Origin: Bin80 sp965208025
GTDB lineage: Bacteria; Bacteroidota; Rhodothermia; Rhodothermales; Bin80
DNA: 64,000 bases
NCBI GenBank assembly: GCA_965208025.1
Contig: OZ242302.1
Coordinates: 2,790,001 to 2,854,000, forward strand
Direction of reading: 5' to 3'
The notes below the pieces were generated by a model. That model made no database searches and was not told the origin of the DNA. It was given only the letters and a program-made list of their open reading frames with translations. This document shows, in pieces, positions 1-9,591 of this stretch. Numbering within the stretch: the stretch's first letter is position 1; the number at the start of each line of letters is the position of its first letter. A program made the translations under genes and the position numbers.

Positions 1-1
1 T

Positions 2-2218
2 AGCCCGGACTGGTTTGTTGGCGTGTCCGGGTTGAACCTCCTGGATGATGGTGGGAACTGGATGGAGGCGGTTGAGGTGGACCTGTTTGTCTACGATGCA
101 GGCACCGATAGTGGTCCCGACTATCGGTCGCCGAATCAAGCCACCAATCCCCGAGAGGAGATTCGGCGCATTCAGGAGTCTCCATTTTTGGTGGATGGTG
201 CGGTCAAGCCCGTCGGGACGTTTCGGTTTGAGTTGAAAGAAGTTGCAATTCCCAACGAAGGATACTTCCGTATTGACGGAACGAGAATTTTGGATTCAAG
301 CGGACAAGCTGTTGTCCCCAAGGGAATGGGCCTTGGGGGATGGCTGCTGCCAGAGGGGTACATGCTTCATATCCGTATACTGGAAGAGGGCACTACAGAC
401 GGCCCCACGGGAATTCGTAATCAGATGATTGAACTCATCGGTGAGGCGAATACGGAAGACTTTTTTGCATTGTACACAGAGAAATATGTGCAAGAGAAAG
501 ATCTTGCTGCCATTAAGGAATGGGGCTTTGATCATGTTCGACTTCCATTCCATTATCAGTTGTTCTATGAACTTGATCAAGAAACATGGAATGAAGATGG
601 GTTTGAATTGCTGGATACATTTCTGGAATGGTGTCGGAAGCATGACCTTTCGGTCATTCTTGATATGCATGCCGTTCCAGGAAGTCAAAATGAGGGGGGT
701 ATTTCAGATAGTGATGGAGAGGCAAGGCTCTGGACCGAACCAGAGAAGTACTGGCCACCAACCATCAAGATCTGGCGCGAAATCAGTCGCCGCTATGCCG
801 ATGATCCGATCATCATGGGATATGATCTGATCAACGAACCCACGGTTCCAAATGAGATGGCGTCCGATCTGGCAGAGCTCTATACTCAAATCATTAATGC
901 AGTGCAGCCCATCTCCCCAAACCATCTTTTCTTCCTCGAGGGCAATTGGTGGGCGACATCATTCGATGAAGACCTCAGAGAATTAGCTAAAAATCGTGAC
1001 AACATTGTTTACACCTTTCATCATTACTGGAAGGGGGCAGATCAGGGAGCGATCCAGTACCTGCTCAATCTGAGAGATGAAGATGAGGTTCCTTTGTATT
1101 TGGGCGAGACAGGCGAAAACTCCAATGCGTGGATCTATGCAGTCACCAAGCTTGCGGATCAGCACGATATTGGCATTAATTGGTGGACGCACAAGAAGAT
1201 TGAGACTACGACTAGTCCGCTCAGTTCTCCGTTCGCACCAGGCTACGAAGAAGTTCTCAGCTACTGGCGAGGAGATGGGGCAAAGCCTTCAGTGGATAAC
1301 GCCTCCACAGCACTTATTGCGATGGCGCAGAATCTGGAGCTTGATTCTGCCCGAGTCAATCATGGGCTTTTGGCCGCAATCTTTGATCCCGAGTTTGGAA
1401 CGGTTCAAAAGCCATTCAAAGGGCATCAACTTCCCGGTATCATTAACGCTGCTGACTATGACCTCGGGAATCAGGGAGTGGCGTATGAGGACTCAGATTA
1501 CTGGGCAACATCGGGAAGTGCAGGAGGTGGAAACACGGGTCGTAACTATCGCAATGACGGTGTAGATATTGAGGCTTCTTCGGATCCAGATGGATTTGAA
1601 TACAATGTCGGCTGGACTGAACGAATGGAATGGATGGAGTATACCGTGGATGTTCTGGAAGATGGGGTCTACGAAATTGATATTCGCGGCGCCAGTAACA
1701 CAGGGGGGGATCGTGATGGAACGGATCTGATTTTTTATCTGGATGGTGAGCGGATTGCAGAGGTAGAAGTTGGCAACACTGGCGGGTGGCAAAATTGGGT
1801 GACTAAAGTCGCTCGTACTTCCGAACTTAAGGCTGGGAGCGGACGTATTTTTCGAGTCACCTTTGCAGATAGGGAGGTAAACCTTAACCGGATGACATTC
1901 CGAAAAGTGTCCGTAACCAGTGTAGAAGAGGATCAGACATTCATCGAACCAGTATTGGTTGCCACCTATCCGAATCCATTCACGGATGTGGTGAACGTAT
2001 CATTTTCTACCCCTGAGACGGTATTGGCATCTGCGGTACTCTACGATGTTTTGGGACGTCAGGTCTATCAAACAGAAGACACATCGTACGGGCCAGGAAG
2101 CCATGACATGAAACTGGTGCCTGATTTGGCGCCTGGCGTGTATGTCTTACGATTACAGGTTACTGGATCCAAGGAACCCTATACGTTTACTCAACCCCTC
2201 GTGATCGCAGGAAAGTAG
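2..2218 (+). CDS. Secreted Spondin_N-GH5-CBM6 glucanase with T9SS sorting domain (5' end outside window)
   Basis: The reading frame is open to the left edge and its first residues, SPDWFVGVSG, are the Spondin_N hallmark, so the GTG at 23 is internal and the true start lies outside the window. Numbering from that GTG, residues 1-75 are the end of Spondin_N. Residues about 85-430 are a glycoside hydrolase family 5 barrel, with the DMHAVPGSQN strand, acid/base E272 in YDLINEP and nucleophile E362 in LGETGEN; it most resembles exo-beta-1,3-glucanase-type GH5. Residues about 475-640 are a CBM6 carbohydrate-binding module (AADYDLGNQGVAYED start). Residues about 650-731 are a type A T9SS sorting domain (ATYPNPFTDVV, GVYVLRL). 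Expected role: a cell-surface or secreted beta-glucan hydrolase exported by T9SS. The domain calls are firm; the exact substrate is inference. It stands alone, followed by decayed sequence. Confidence 0.9.
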   Translation, partial: SPDWFVGVSGLNLLDDGGNWMEAVEVDLFVYDAGTDSGPDYRSPNQATNPREEIRRIQESPFLVDGAVKPVGTFRFELKEVAIPNEGYFRIDGTRILDSSGQAVVPKGMGLGGWLLPEGYMLHIRILEEGTTDGPTGIRNQMIELIGEANTEDFFALYTEKYVQEKDLAAIKEWGFDHVRLPFHYQLFYELDQETWNEDGFELLDTFLEWCRKHDLSVILDMHAVPGSQNEGGISDSDGEARLWTEPEKYWPPTIKIWREISRRYADDPIIMGYDLINEPTVPNEMASDLAELYTQIINAVQPISPNHLFFLEGNWWATSFDEDLRELAKNRDNIVYTFHHYWKGADQGAIQYLLNLRDEDEVPLYLGETGENSNAWIYAVTKLADQHDIGINWWTHKKIETTTSPLSSPFAPGYEEVLSYWRGDGAKPSVDNASTALIAMAQNLELDSARVNHGLLAAIFDPEFGTVQKPFKGHQLPGIINAADYDLGNQGVAYEDSDYWATSGSAGGGNTGRNYRNDGVDIEASSDPDGFEYNVGWTERMEWMEYTVDVLEDGVYEIDIRGASNTGGDRDGTDLIFYLDGERIAEVEVGNTGGWQNWVTKVARTSELKAGSGRIFRVTFADREVNLNRMTFRKVSVTSVEEDQTFIEPVLVATYPNPFTDVVNVSFSTPETVLASAVLYDVLGRQVYQTEDTSYGPGSHDMKLVPDLAPGVYVLRLQVTGSKEPYTFTQPLVIAGK

Positions 2219-2255
2219 TCATTAGATCCCATTTCCGGGTGGAAGCGCATATTTA

Positions 2256-2319
2256 GGTATAATGAGGAGAACGGCGTATTCTTGCTCTGTTCAAATGCTG
2301 TTCATCCTTGATACCTGAA
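2256..2319. repeat. 64-bp palindromic repeat, copy 1
   Basis: The segment begins ggtataatga and ends gatacctgaa. It aligns along its whole length, with one 1-base indel and roughly three quarters identity, to 37964-38028, which lies just upstream of an IS21 istA remnant. Both copies have inverted ends (ggtataa / ttatacc type) around a shared core containing gttcaa and tgct. It may be a remnant IS21 left end or a palindromic intergenic repeat. Confidence 0.6.
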
Positions 2320-2504
2320 CAGGTTGGCAATTTCAATCTGACTAGATCACTTAGAACCAGTCTAACGGAATTTCTTGTACTGACCTTTGTCTGTTAATAC
2401 AACTGAAACGATACGAGATCATGAAGTCACCATCTATTAATCTGTTACTGCCATAATACTGGTGGATTCTTGGGATTGGGCTGTTGGCATTATCGTAATT
2501 CTTT

Positions 2505-3578
2505 GTGTGGTTTTTCTTCTTTTTTAATCTGGTTAGGGTGCTTGCGCAGGCGGATATTCGTGATGCATCTATAACTCTTTCGGAGGTATGGCGCTTTGGT
2601 GAAGGAGAGGGACAGGATCTTGTATTCGGAAATATTAACACTGTGCATATTGATAGCCAGAGACAACTGTATATCCATGATTGGGACCATCAGGGGATTT
2701 ACAAAATTTCTGGCACAGGATCACTTAATTCATACAATAGGGAACGAAGGTAGCGGTCCTGGGGAATTTGAGTATCTCGCTGGAGTATATGTTGGCGAAG
2801 GGGATACGGTGTATGCCATGGATGGTCGTCTTGAGCGTATCTGTAAATATGCTCCCCCAATCATGAATTCTTCGATATGAGACGTATTCAAAGAGTGGAT
2901 GGTTCATTATCTGATGCATGGACAATCGTCGGTGCCAATCCTACGGGATTTCTAACGGAATATATGCCTACGTATACGACTTGGCTTCCAGAAACTATGG
3001 AATCAACCAACAAATTCGATGTCTACTTGGTCAATCAGGATGGGGTTAGATCGGAAAACATCATTTTCCAAATGCCTGCCAAGGAGCGGCTTGTTTATGA
3101 GGACAACAGAGGATATACGCATATGCCGTTTAGCCCTACTCCAATCGTTTCTATTGGAAGGGACAGAAGGATCTATGCTGGCAATGGTGAGGGAAATACT
3201 ATTCGTATTCTGTCTTTTGATGGGGAGATCGAACGTGTCCTGAGCTGGGAGACAGAGCCTATTCCAGTTACTTCGGAAGATATCAAGGAAACGATTGAGA
3301 ATTCAAGTGGGCTGAGATCTAATGCGATAAAAGCCGCGGAACTTCCTGAGAACAAACCTTACTATCAGCACTTTACCATAGATGATCAGAATCAAGCATG
3401 GGTACAACTAAGTTCGTTTTATGGAGCAACCGAAACAGAATGGTTGATTGTTGATGGAGATAGCAAGATTGTAAATCGTTTTATGTTACCTGCAAACGTT
3501 CGCTTGTTTTCTGTTCAAAACGCAAGAGCCTATGGTGTGGAGGATGACATAATTCTGGTTGCATATGCAATTGAGTAA
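2505..3578 (+). pseudogene. Frameshifted 6-bladed beta-propeller protein
   Basis: Three consecutive open segments in two frames read as one protein. The first (from GTG 2505) gives a hydrophobic leader and FGNINTVHIDSQRQLYIHD. The next frame gives HTIGNEGSGPGEFEYLAG, the typical blade motif of Bacteroidota 6-bladed beta-propeller (NHL-like) lipoproteins. After a second shift near the cccccaa run at about 2854, the first frame resumes and runs to 3578. The product would be a secreted or surface-anchored propeller, a family usually of unknown ligand. The N-terminal leader also looks damaged, since a possible upstream ATG at about 2421 meets a stop. Assembly indels at homopolymers are an alternative to real decay. 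Confidence 0.7.
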
Positions 3579-3712
3579 AGAGTGTCTGAAATCATTGCCT
3601 GTGAGAATCCATGCAATTCACCAAGGCTGCGTTATTACAATTGCAGTATTTTGTGCAATCTTGGTGACCATTCTGGTTATCTGCCGTGATTTTTTGTCAG
3701 TCAGGTACATGC

Positions 3713-4085
3713 TCAGAATCCCGACCGGATACTGCCAGATTCACTAGTACGGATCGTCTCAGAATAGGAGATGGCCATAGGCCCTAAATCGGCCCCTCTG
3801 GGATAGTTGAATTTCTTGACGATGAGTGTATCTTCTTCCAGCGCTTTCATCCAATATTGGATTTGATTCGCACAAAATCTCCTAATCAAGTTGCCATAGT
3901 CTACCGACATCTTCCTTCGAACTACCATACTGGAGCGTACGCCCCTGCAATCGCCGTAGAATGCGTTCCCCAACAAGCTCATTTTGAAACATATCAAAAT
4001 CTTGACGCACAATCTGACGGAACAACCAATAGAATTGCCATAGCAGAGGTGGCTCAGATATGAGATTTGAATTCTTTTCAAGCAT
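3713..4085 (-). pseudogene. Possible decayed gene, unknown function
   Basis: Two overlapping minus-strand frames join into a plausible protein. Residues MLEKNSNLISEPPLLWQFYW to SSKEDVGRLWQLD lie in one frame. They continue after a shift as IRRFCANQIQYWMKALEEDT down to the stop at 3713. The amino-acid composition looks protein-like, but I recognise no family. On the plus strand, 3559-3747 also has a short open stretch with a hydrophobic segment followed by a cysteine, which could be the ruined start of another lipoprotein. The two readings compete. Confidence 0.3.
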
Positions 4086-4243
4086 GTATAATTGACAAAA
4101 AAGTACAGCCGAAAGTTAATGCCGACATCGTACTTGCAGGCATGTTGGGTATAGGCAGTGGCAGTATTCCAACAATATCTGTAAATAGTACAATGTACCC
4201 TGGAGGAATGACTTTCCCAGAGTTAGATGTTTTCGTTCAATAG
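4064..4243 (+). pseudogene. C-terminal gene remnant, unknown function
   Basis: This frame opens right after a TGA and reads VNADIVLAGMLGIGSGSIPT then FPELDVFVQ to a TAG at 4241. It is followed at 18 bases by a good intrinsic terminator, which suggests the true 3' end of a plus-strand transcription unit whose 5' part has decayed. I recognise no family. Confidence 0.3.
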
Positions 4244-4261
4244 AACTGGCATTGAACTAAA

Positions 4262-4284
4262 CCTCCTTTCGTCAGGAGTTTTTT
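4262..4284 (+). terminator. Rho-independent terminator
   Basis: CTCCT (4262-4266), loop TTCGTC, AGGAG (4273-4277), then seven T. The stem is short but perfect and the T-run follows directly. It would end transcription of the decayed plus-strand region to its left. Confidence 0.6.
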
Positions 4285-5165
4285 TGTGGGGGAAAGTTCA
4301 GGGGCTTCTTGGATATCCTTTCTGTTTGGATTAACCATTCCATATCTCCCCATATATGGGCGGATTCGGTGAAGAGATTGATTTTTGTGCACTGAACAGA
4401 AGCGGAGAAATCATCAGGGGAAATGCGAACAAACATTATGTACAGGCAATCATCAACATCCCTCACAATGAGTTGGTCTGGATGATTGGATTTGAAACGG
4501 CGAATCTTCTGGCCTCCATCTTCACCGCAATGGTGGCTAATGGCGTGAGAAGCCCATCTGGGATCTCTGCTCATTTTGCTTTGCAGTGAACAGGTGCGCC
4601 CAACTGTCAAGAAACGCCCCAGCGACCAAGAAACTACAGATATGGATCTAAGAAATACGCATGGTTGATTTACATTGGTAGCATGCAGAAGAGTATTGCC
4701 AGAAATTGAGACATTCCAAGTGGAGTTCCCATCTCTCCGGTCTTTCTCAATCAGGGCAGTATTCGCACTGTATGCATCAATCCTCTGGCAGTCAGGCCTG
4801 CTGTTGTACCATCTACAATCGCGATTCAGTCGTGTGCCACCTTAATGGGAGTGGTAGATGAGACTCGGATGGTAACTGTATGATTAAAGGTATGGCGGTG
4901 AGAAGTTGGATCTAAATTCCCGTGGTGCTGAGTGATCCACAGGGCAGGATTTGCGACTAAACAGTTATTTGGTCGTGGTTCGCGGTAGATATGGGTGTGA
5001 GAAGTTGAATCGCCGTCAGGTTATCTTTATGGACTCAAGGATTTTCCATGCTAAAGGCACATCAACTCATTGATTAGAAGATAGATACACCTGTCAAGGA
5101 TTGATTGGTTGATAAGAACGTTTAACTGAACATGCCCAGAATTGGAATTGCGGGAATTCTGTTTG
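4285..5165. other. Gap without a convincing gene
   Basis: Short open stretches exist on both strands: plus 4356-4589 starting MGGFGEEIDFCALN, and minus 4272-4610. None has a recognisable domain, and both strands are open over the same bases. The plus 4356 frame looks the more protein-like and could be another beta-propeller scrap. I see no RNA gene. The last 100 bases should hold the promoter of the CCA-adding enzyme. Confidence 0.3.
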
Positions 5166-6752
5166 ATGAATAATTTACAAGAATTGCTGCGTACTCTCCC
5201 TCAGTATAAGTTGCTGGAAGTGGTCGCAGAAGAAGCTCAACACCTAAACCTGGAGGTGTATGCTGTCGGTGGATTTGTTCGGGATGCCATTTTGGGGCGG
5301 GCTACGCAGGACATAGACTTTGTTGTTTTAGGACAGGGCGCAGGTATTCAACTCGCGCAGGCAGTAGGTGTCCGACTAGGAGGCACTCTTGCGCATGTGT
5401 ATCCAAATTTTGGAACTGCCGCCATTCAACTACAAGAGGCGATTCTTGAATTTGTAGCCGCGCGACGTGAAAGCTACCGAAAAAATTCACGCAAGCCTAT
5501 CGTAGAAGATGGCACACTACACGATGATTTGCTACGGAGGGATTTTACTGTCAACACGCTGGCACTCAGCCTTGCAAGTGAACGTCCATTTGGAGAACTT
5601 CTTGATCCATTTGGAGGTCTGATTGATCTGGATGCAGGAAAACTACGGACTCCGAGATCGCCAGAGAGCACATTTGCAGATGATCCATTACGGATGATTC
5701 GCGCAGCTAGATTTGTTACTCAATTGAAGTTTCAAATTGATGCCAAGACACGGAAGGCCATGCAAAAGGAGGCACAGCGTTTAGAGATTGTCAGTCAGGA
5801 ACGAATTACCGATGAATTGCACAAAATGATGGAATGCTCTGCGCCATCCGCGGGATTCAAGATATTGGAGGAAAGCGGTCTTCTACGTCAGTTTTTTCCT
5901 GAGCTTAGTACGCTCAGAGGGGTTGAGACTGTGGCAGGTCAGCGTCACAAAGACAACTTTTATCATACGCTTCAAGTGGTGGATAATGTTGTTGAGACTG
6001 CTCCTTCCGACCGTTACTGGTTGCGTTGGGCTGCACTGGTGCATGACATTGGGAAGCCACGATCCAAGAGGTTTATTTCTGGAACTGGTTGGACGTTTCA
6101 CGGCCACGAGGATCGTGGGGCCAGAATGATCCCAAAACTCTTCAGAAAGCTGCGGTTACCAACTGACGACCGGATGGCATATGTACGGAAGCTGGTGGCT
6201 CTGCACCATCGTCCAGTTGCACTTGTTGATGACGAAGTTACCGATTCTGCTGTTCGGCGTCTGCTTTTTGACGCGGGCAAAGATCTTGAAGATCTAATGA
6301 TTTTGGTCAGGGCAGATATCACATCTCGCAACCCACATCGCGTGCGGCGTTACTTACGCGCATTTGATTTGGTAGAAAAGAAATTTCAAGAGGTTGAAGC
6401 CAAGGATCATTTGCGTAATTTTCAGCCACCGCTTGATGGGAAAGAGATTATGGAGGTGGTGGGTATCAAAGCAGGTGTAGCCGTGGGAATCATTAAAGAC
6501 GCAGTCCGAGAGGCGATCCTGGATGGCAAGATTCCCAATGAGCATACCGCGGCATTTGGACTCATGGTACAAATCAAGGATGACGCACTACGCCGGGCCA
6601 AACTCTACGAGGAGGTCATTCTGCCTATGCGAGCGAACGAGCGTCACATAGCACACGCATTGAAACAGGAGATCATGACAGGCGACCTTCCAGATGACCA
6701 CCGTACAGCATTGGATCACCTATCAGATCTGAAAGCAAAGTTACTCGCTTGA
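5166..6752 (+). CDS. cca: CCA tRNA nucleotidyltransferase with HD domain
   Basis: The product adds or repairs the 3' CCA end of tRNAs in the cytoplasm. Starting at ATG 5166 (528 aa), it shows the class II nucleotidyltransferase signature GGFVRD (G35, G36) and the metal-binding DID pair (D49, D51). The RRDFTVNTLA motif follows, then the DPLRMIRAARF head-to-neck segment. A C-terminal HD domain has H293-D294 in ALVHDIGKP, as in HD-containing bacterial poly(A) polymerase/CCA enzymes. A TTG at 5142 is in frame but would add eight poorly conserved residues, so ATG is preferred; only a weak GGGAA precedes it. The 3' end overlaps the convergent gene at 6741-7139 by 12 bases. The length is normal for the HD subgroup. 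Confidence 0.95.
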   Translation: MNNLQELLRTLPQYKLLEVVAEEAQHLNLEVYAVGGFVRDAILGRATQDIDFVVLGQGAGIQLAQAVGVRLGGTLAHVYPNFGTAAIQLQEAILEFVAARRESYRKNSRKPIVEDGTLHDDLLRRDFTVNTLALSLASERPFGELLDPFGGLIDLDAGKLRTPRSPESTFADDPLRMIRAARFVTQLKFQIDAKTRKAMQKEAQRLEIVSQERITDELHKMMECSAPSAGFKILEESGLLRQFFPELSTLRGVETVAGQRHKDNFYHTLQVVDNVVETAPSDRYWLRWAALVHDIGKPRSKRFISGTGWTFHGHEDRGARMIPKLFRKLRLPTDDRMAYVRKLVALHHRPVALVDDEVTDSAVRRLLFDAGKDLEDLMILVRADITSRNPHRVRRYLRAFDLVEKKFQEVEAKDHLRNFQPPLDGKEIMEVVGIKAGVAVGIIKDAVREAILDGKIPNEHTAAFGLMVQIKDDALRRAKLYEEVILPMRANERHIAHALKQEIMTGDLPDDHRTALDHLSDLKAKLLA

Positions 6753-7139
6753 TGCAGTAGGGCGAACGTCCCAGATGAGCATTTGCTCTATATTGGCGTA
6801 GTCTTCTTCACCGTCGGGATCTGTGAAGGAGTAATCTCCATGCATCGCGCGGGCCATAGGGCTCAGTCGTTTCCAGAGGATTCCTTCTTGATCCCTAAAC
6901 TCATCAGGGAACGGACTGGGAATCTCGTAATTGGGATGATAAGTCTTGTAGGTTTTGTGAGCTTCATGAATTGCAGCGCGGCGAGCCCCAGGCTCCGTTA
7001 GACTTGTACCAGTAACTACAAATGGAGTCAGGGTAATCGTGGCGGTCACGGAACCGTCCTTTGCTTCTTCATATTCTGGGCGCATCACTTCAAAATCCAA
7101 GGGTTTCGGATATGCGCTTCGTTCGTCAAAGTCAACCAT
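6741..7139 (-). CDS. Conserved-looking small protein, unknown function
   Basis: A 132-aa soluble, acidic protein with no signal peptide or membrane segment. It has a central TVTATITLTPFVVTGTSLTE stretch and a C-terminal SPMARAMHGDYSFTDPDGEE segment. An AGGA lies 12 bases before the ATG. The frame is clean and the composition is that of a folded protein, so it is probably a real gene, but I recognise no family. It converges on cca and overlaps its end by 12 bases. Confidence 0.65.
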   Translation of the reverse strand: MVDFDERSAYPKPLDFEVMRPEYEEAKDGSVTATITLTPFVVTGTSLTEPGARRAAIHEAHKTYKTYHPNYEIPSPFPDEFRDQEGILWKRLSPMARAMHGDYSFTDPDGEEDYANIEQMLIWDVRPTASSE

Positions 7140-7528
7140 TAAGACATTCCTGTTTAGAACAATTTAAACTCAAGCCTAGGGGCTGATGTTCGCTTTGTAT
7201 CAACAACGGGTGGTAAGTTTCTAATATTTGTCGTACAGTCCCTTAAAGACGTTCTGGAATAGTAGCACAAGATTCTGAATGACCGAATCTATTAAAAAAA
7301 ATCCAGATTTGGGAAATGTTTGAAAGTTTGATCTTTGAATTCTCTGATTCCAGTGACTGAATTTATGTTGGATAGATGAGTCTTTCCATGGCCTATATCT
7401 GTCTCACAAGATGCAAGAACTCCCATCTAGGGACAGAGGAACAGGGATGGAAACCTCATAAAATCGTATATTTGTGTGTTCAGATCGGAGAAATAGAGTC
7501 TCCGACATCTCATAAAATGAAGAACTAA
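7140..7528. other. Intergenic region left of the insertion sequence
   Basis: No gene is visible. There is a hairpin-like stretch at about 7482-7510 (CGGAGA ... TCTCCG) flanked by two CTCATAAAAT copies. The phrase CAAGATTCTGAATGA, at about 7267, also occurs at about 18078. Confidence 0.3.
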
Positions 7529-9114
7529 AGAGCCTCTTTCAAAATTCCTCAATTGGATGATTTTTTGAGAGATTTTGCTGATTGATGGATCTGGGTACTA
7601 AAGAATGTTAGGGGCTGATCTGCCCTGGGAGGTATCGTTTTTTGGGGTCACAAACGAAGGGGCAGGGATCTCCGAATTTTGTATTTTTAGGAGTATTGCA
7701 AATCCAACAAACCCCGGAGAATCCCATGTCCCTTACCAAGAAGATACGCGGTTTTTATATTTCCTGCCAACAGGAGTTGTTTCCATGTGTGGAGCAGAAC
7801 TATGGAGCGTTGCCCAAACGATTGAGGAAGTTGTTGTTGTTATTTGAGTTGGTCTGTGTGGAGGATCATCTGCCTCGTCCCCGGCTTCGTTCGGTGGGAC
7901 GCCCGCGTGCGCACCGGGTCTGTCTTGCGCAGTCGTTTTTGGCCAAGATGGCGTTAAATATTCCGACAACCTCCGGATTGCGGGAGCGGCTTCTATCGGA
8001 TGTTTTGCTTCGGTCCCTCTGTGGTTGGTCCCGCTCGTGTGATGTGCCGAGTGCGCCCACGTTTTCTCGTGCGTTTCAGGAGTTTGCGTTGGCGAAGTTA
8101 CCGACTCGGATCCATGAAGCCTTGATCAAACAGGGGTACGCGGGGGAGTTCGTGGGGCATATTTCACGGGATTCAACGGCGATTGAAGCACGGGAGCGTC
8201 CGGTTCCGAAGGCTGACATGTCCACCCCCGTGAAGCCACGCAAGCGGGGGCGTCCGAAGAAGGGGGAGGCCCGTCCCAAGGTGCCTCGTCGCTTGGAGCA
8301 GCAGTTGAAGATGGAGTTAGGCGAGATGTTGGACGCATTACCGAAGGATTGTACGGTGGGCTGCAAGCGGAACGCGAAGGGGCATACGCAACGATGGACG
8401 GGCTATAAGCTACACATGGATACGGCGGACGGAGGGGTTCCGATCAGCTGTTTGGTGACCTCTGCCTCGTTGCATGATAGTCAGGCCGCGCTTCCCTTGG
8501 CGCACTTGACGCAGCAGCGGGTGGACAACTGTTACGATCTCATGGACAGCGCCTATGACGCGAAGGAGATTGTCGCACATCGGAGCGCCTCGGGGCGTGT
8601 ACCGATCATTGATCCGAATCCGCGCAACAAAAAAGCGGCGGATCGTCGCGAGCAAAAGGCACAACGTACGGCCGGATTCATTCCTGCGGAGCGGGTTCGC
8701 TACCGGGAGCGTTCCACCGTGGAGCGGGCCTTTGGGCGGCTCAAAGATGAGTTCGGTGGACGCAATATCCGAGTCCGTGGGCACGAGAAAGTCCTCTGTC
8801 ATTTGATGTTCAGCGTGGTGGTGCTCACGGTGGACCAAATGCTGCGGATGGTGCAGTAAACCGGCCATCCAACCCCTGCATAACAGAATTTGGGCGCTCT
8901 GAACCACAGATGCCGTGGGAGGGGGGTGTGAAATCTACACGGATCGTGGACGAAATTCACCAAACAGAGACCTCCGTGCAGGCAAAACACTGGTTGAATC
9001 CACAAAACACCGAACCCCCGCCGATGATTCGCGTAGTCCGACCAGATTGAACCAGTTTAAGCCGCAATTCAGCCGGGACAACAGGAGAAAATAAAGAGTT
9101 TTGAAAGAGGCTCT
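7529..9114 (+). mobile_element. Complete IS5-like insertion sequence
   Basis: A 1586-bp element bounded by perfect 16-bp inverted ends, AGAGCCTCTTTCAAAA at 7529-7544 and its complement at 9099-9114, around one transposase gene. I see no certain target-site duplication: the flanks read CTAA on the left and AATA on the right. Partial copies of the same element lie at 34640-34826 (left-end type) and 37353-37815 (right end), so it has been active in this genome. Confidence 0.85.
7726..8859 (+). CDS. IS5/IS4-superfamily DDE transposase
   Basis: A 377-aa transposase. The ATG at 7726 is chosen because GGAG lies six bases upstream and because the upstream in-frame extension (from 7642) crosses the IS leader. 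The catalytic acids appear in SRDSTAIEARE, MDSAYDAKEI and YRERSTVERAFGRLKDEFGG (the E of the DDE triad). A basic KPRKRGRPKKGE linker sits between the N-terminal domain and the catalytic core. The gene is intact and flanked by matching inverted repeats, so it could be functional. Confidence 0.88.
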   Translation: MSLTKKIRGFYISCQQELFPCVEQNYGALPKRLRKLLLLFELVCVEDHLPRPRLRSVGRPRAHRVCLAQSFLAKMALNIPTTSGLRERLLSDVLLRSLCGWSRSCDVPSAPTFSRAFQEFALAKLPTRIHEALIKQGYAGEFVGHISRDSTAIEARERPVPKADMSTPVKPRKRGRPKKGEARPKVPRRLEQQLKMELGEMLDALPKDCTVGCKRNAKGHTQRWTGYKLHMDTADGGVPISCLVTSASLHDSQAALPLAHLTQQRVDNCYDLMDSAYDAKEIVAHRSASGRVPIIDPNPRNKKAADRREQKAQRTAGFIPAERVRYRERSTVERAFGRLKDEFGGRNIRVRGHEKVLCHLMFSVVVLTVDQMLRMVQ

Positions 9115-9515
9115 AATAATTTATATTTTCGCCGACAGGAACTAGTTCCTAGCGTTTATGAGATACAAATAGGATCATCATCCAAAAGGTATGAGAAATT
9201 ATTGCCTCGGTTCAACTATGATGTAAACAGAGGGTATTTTGCCTCGTTTCTGGTTGTTCGTCCGGTGCTGCAGGATGGAGAACTCATGCTCAGCCATTGC
9301 AACCTAATAACATATAATCTCCCCTTATAGCAAAGGGAATGGAAGGATAGCCGTATGATGAGTCGAGGCAAAGTGACGTTTGTCCATGTTTGAGAGCAAT
9401 GGATCCTGAAACCCAACGAGTCTTGGCGATCCACCCAGAGGATCTATCCTTAGACTTGGCGAAGCCTGATAATCTCGAATCCAGAATCTACCTTACCTAC
9501 TGTGAGAAGAATTAA
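9115..9515 (+). pseudogene. Decayed gene abutting the IS right end
   Basis: Directly after the IS, one frame reads VPSVYEIQIGSSSKRYEKLL and then PRFNYDVNRGYFASFLVVRP, ending in a TAG near 9330. Another frame then reads AMDPETQRVLAIHPEDLSLD and closes with YLTYCEKN and a TAA at 9513. Together they look like the C-terminal half of one frameshifted protein, possibly a 6-bladed beta-propeller. The upstream half is not visible left of the IS, so the insertion may have come with a deletion. Confidence 0.4.
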
Positions 9516-9591
9516 TCATATATTCCCTTGATTAATAGCTTATCCAGTGAAGCTATCCCTATCTTAAAGACCTTAGATATCTATTTGAATC

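Noticed and set aside
4272..4610. 112-codon minus-strand frame
   Set aside because: It includes the terminator, has no domain, and the opposite strand is also open over the same bases.
7521..9122. Target-site duplication of the complete IS
   Set aside because: Flanks (CTAA on the left, AATA on the right) do not give an exact match next to the 16-bp ends.
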